Assembly: GCA_011051075.1 (NCBI GenBank) | Contig: DREN01000005.1 | Coordinates: 1-7,194, forward strand | Reading direction: 5' to 3' | DNA length: 7,194 nucleotides | Source of the DNA: Deltaproteobacteria bacterium | GTDB taxonomy: Bacteria; Desulfobacterota; DSM-4660; Desulfatiglandales; Desulfatiglandaceae | Part shown: positions 5,705 through 7,194 of the stretch, in pieces | Numbering within the stretch: the stretch's first letter is position 1 | Layout of the letters: every line of letters starts with the position of its first letter | Program-made: the position numbers and the translations under genes | Notes under the pieces: model-generated | Told to the model about the DNA's origin: nothing | The model's input: only the letters and a program-made list of their open reading frames with translations | Database searches by the model: none

Positions 5705-6145
5705 TCATATTTTTCCGAAAACATAGTTGGAGATCAACTCCTCAAAATCGATGGCCGACTGCGTGTCCATGATGCTGCCCCCGGGTTCAATAAGCTCATC
5801 AGCGCCGCCCGGCGTTATCTCCACATACTTCTCTCCTATCAGGCCCTTGGTCTTGATGGAGGCGATGGCATCCTCCTGTATCCTCACGTTCAGGGGGAGG
5901 CTGAGCACAACCCTGGCCTCGTAATCGTACAGGGAGATCTCCTTTACCCGTCCCACCTCCACGCCCGCGATGACCACTGACGAGCCGGACTTCAGGCCCC
6001 CGGTGTTTGTGAAGACGGCCTCGATCTCGTAACCGTCATCGCCAAAGACCTCCATCTTCCCTAATTTTATGGAGAGGTAACCAAGACATATGATCCCAAG
6101 GATCATGAAAACACCCACGGCCAGCTCAAGATCAAATCTTTTCAT
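5705..6145 (-). CDS. mlaD: MlaD, MCE-domain substrate-binding subunit of the Mla transporter
   Basis: 146 residues. One N-terminal transmembrane helix (about 7-27, ELAVGVFMILGIICLGYLSI) anchors a periplasmic MCE domain (about 38-115) with FTNTGGLKSGSSVVIAGVEVG and the hallmark GLIGEKYVEITPG (101-113). MlaD forms a ring on the permease that takes lipid from, or hands it to, MlaC. It is shorter than the E. coli protein (about 183), lacking much of the C-terminal extension. The start codon overlaps the mlaF stop as ATGA (6145-6142), with GGAGGGA (complement of 6151-6157) 5 nt upstream, so the two are translationally coupled. The stop is followed by a 195-bp gap before mlaC. Confidence 0.95.
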   Translation of the reverse strand: MKRFDLELAVGVFMILGIICLGYLSIKLGKMEVFGDDGYEIEAVFTNTGGLKSGSSVVIAGVEVGRVKEISLYDYEARVVLSLPLNVRIQEDAIASIKTKGLIGEKYVEITPGGADELIEPGGSIMDTQSAIDFEELISNYVFGKI

Positions 6146-6888
6146 CCCTGTCCCTCCTCAAGATGCTGGAATCCCCCCACAAAGGCCTGCACAACAGGGT
6201 CTTCGGAGGCAAATAAACGGGCGGGCGTCCCCTCTGCCCACACCACTCCCTTGTGGAGCATGGCCACCCTGTCCACTATGCCGAAGACCATTGATATCTC
6301 ATGGGTGACAATAATCCCGGTAAAGTTAAGCCGGCGGTGGCAGGCATCTATGAGCTCGATTATGGCACGCCCCGTAACCGGGTCAAGGCCTGTGGTCGGC
6401 TCATCAAACAGCATTATTTCAGGATCTCCCACAAGGGCCCTTGCAAGGGCCGCCCTCTTCACCATTCCGCCGCTCACCTGTGAGGGGTACTTGTACTCCG
6501 AACCAGACAGGCCCACATTGTCCAACTCCTCTAAGACCCTTGCCTGAATACGTTTATCGCTCAACCTGGTCTTTTCCCTGAGGGGAAAGGCCACGTTTTC
6601 AAAGAGATTCATGGAATCAAAGAGGGCGCCCCCCTGGAAAAGAAAACCCAGACGTTCCCTGAGGGCCGCCAGGCTTCTCCTCCTGGCCAGGTCCATCTCC
6701 CTGCCGTCCACTATCACTCGACCCCTCTCCGGTTTCAAGAGGCCTGCCACGTGCTTGAGCAGCACGCTCTTCCCGCAGCCGCTTCTCCCGATGAGGGCCA
6801 GTACCTCACCCTTTTCAACCTTCAAGGAAACTCCCTGAAAAACCCTGTTTCCATCAAAGGATCTGTAAAGATTCTGGATCTCGATCAT
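6142..6888 (-). CDS. mlaF: MlaF, ATP-binding subunit of the Mla phospholipid transporter
   Basis: 248 residues, full length. Cytoplasmic ABC ATPase that powers MlaFED. Walker A is GRSGCGKS (34-41), the Q-loop is LFQGGALFDSMN (83-94, typical of MlaF), the signature is VSGGM (138-142), Walker B is IMLFDE (158-163), the D-loop is GLDP, and the switch His is in VTHE (194-197). ATG 6888 has only a weak upstream AGG and no proper SD: the bases before it belong to the TGCCTAAAA repeat tract, so the native leader may have been replaced. Its usual partner mlaE (permease) is not immediately upstream; a four-helix-bundle ORF lies there instead. mlaE is presumably beyond 7194. No mlaB is visible in the operon. 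Confidence 0.95.
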   Translation of the reverse strand: MIEIQNLYRSFDGNRVFQGVSLKVEKGEVLALIGRSGCGKSVLLKHVAGLLKPERGRVIVDGREMDLARRRSLAALRERLGFLFQGGALFDSMNLFENVAFPLREKTRLSDKRIQARVLEELDNVGLSGSEYKYPSQVSGGMVKRAALARALVGDPEIMLFDEPTTGLDPVTGRAIIELIDACHRRLNFTGIIVTHEISMVFGIVDRVAMLHKGVVWAEGTPARLFASEDPVVQAFVGGFQHLEEGQG

Positions 6889-6897
6889 ATTTATAAC

Positions 6898-6933
6898 TGC
6901 CTAAAATGCCTAAAATGATCTAAAATGCCTAAA
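6898..6933. repeat. Short tandem array of TGCCTAAAA units
   Basis: Four head-to-tail units: TGCCTAAAA at 6898 and 6907, TGATCTAAAA at 6916, TGCCTAAA at 6926. The 16-mer at 6917-6932 (GATCTAAAATGCCTAA) recurs inverted at 7179-7194 with one mismatch, bracketing the ORF between them. Confidence 0.7.
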
Positions 6934-6943
6934 TTCGCGGGAA

Positions 6944-7186
6944 TCATTCTTTCCTGCCTATGGATGTAAAAATGGCAAGCAATTCGCTACATTCTTCGTA
7001 TTCAGGCTTGACCTGGTTCCAGGTTAACCAGCCAGTTTCTACAATTACCTCTAACCAATACTGTGTTTCACTGGCTTCACTTTCACAGATCTTAATCTTG
7101 TTTTTAAAATCGGCCCGACTTCTCGAGCCGTTCGCCTCACGGTAATTTGCGATAACCTGAGTTAAGTGGATACCCCCATTAGGCAT
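6944..7186 (-). pseudogene. Four-helix-bundle (23S intervening-sequence protein-like) ORF, probably 5'-truncated
   Basis: 80 codons. Residues 13-78 fit the C-terminal part of the S23/IVS four-helix-bundle family: ANYREANGSRSRADF corresponds to the conserved ANYREA or ANIAEG turn, followed by EASETQYWLEVIVETGWL and EECSELLAIFTSIGRK. Family members are usually about 115-125 residues, and the first one to two helices are missing. The ATG (7186-7184) sits inside the inverted repeat, so it looks like a chance start where the repeat meets the remnant. No catalytic activity is known for the family; copies occur both in split 23S rRNA genes and free in intergenic DNA. Here it lies between mlaF and the expected mlaE. 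Because the window ends 8 bases upstream, a frameshifted or continuing 5' part outside cannot be excluded. Confidence 0.65.
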
Positions 7187-7194
7187 TTTAGCTC
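7179..7194. repeat. Inverted copy of the 6917-6932 repeat
   Basis: On the minus strand GAGCTAAAATGCCTAA matches 6917-6932 at 15 of 16 positions. It contains the ATG of the four-helix-bundle ORF and runs to the window edge, so it may extend further, perhaps into another tandem array. Confidence 0.65.

Noticed and set aside
5223..5726. 167-codon plus-strand ORF opposite mlaC and the mlaD-mlaC gap
   Set aside because: Antisense to mlaC and then through repeat DNA; no domain or SD.

Overview
The window reads as chromosomal DNA of a Gram-negative, sulfate-reducer-like deltaproteobacterium (Desulfobacterota). This is an inference from gene content: a Kdo-pathway sugar-phosphate isomerase, an Mla outer-membrane lipid transport operon without mlaB, a bacterial ComB homologue, and intergenic space rich in short palindromic and non-autonomous repeats. 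No rRNA, tRNA, CRISPR array or complete insertion sequence is visible.

Layout. Bases 1-774 (minus strand) hold the first 17 codons of a gene running off the left edge, preceded by comB (2-phosphosulfolactate phosphatase family). Bases 774-1577 are a non-coding block: two directly oriented, near-palindromic copies of one repeat of about 230 bp flank a 340-bp spacer. Bases 1647-3576 (plus strand) are a two-gene unit: kdsD/kpsF-type arabinose-5-phosphate isomerase (SIS plus two CBS domains), then a DapA-like class I aldolase overlapping it by 38 nt. Bases 3577-3981, between convergent genes, contain a 305-bp MITE-like element with 14-bp terminal inverted repeats and a perfect 10-bp flanking duplication. 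Bases 3982-6888 (minus strand) are mlaF-mlaD-mlaC-mlaA in transcription order. Bases 6898-7194 hold a short four-helix-bundle (23S intervening-sequence protein-like) ORF bracketed by inverted repeats, lying where mlaE would normally abut mlaF.

Function. KdsD makes arabinose-5-phosphate, the precursor of lipopolysaccharide Kdo. The Mla proteins move phospholipid between the outer and inner membranes: MlaA in the outer membrane, MlaC as periplasmic carrier, MlaD and MlaF as parts of the inner-membrane ABC complex. The central part of the window is therefore mostly envelope biogenesis. The DapA-like protein and ComB are enzymes whose true substrates cannot be read from sequence.

The most notable non-gene signals are three kinds of apparently mobile or amplified DNA, each sitting at a gene boundary: the duplicated palindromic repeat flush against the comB start codon, the MITE carrying a nested 17-nt palindrome that recurs between mlaD and mlaC, and the bracketed four-helix-bundle ORF.
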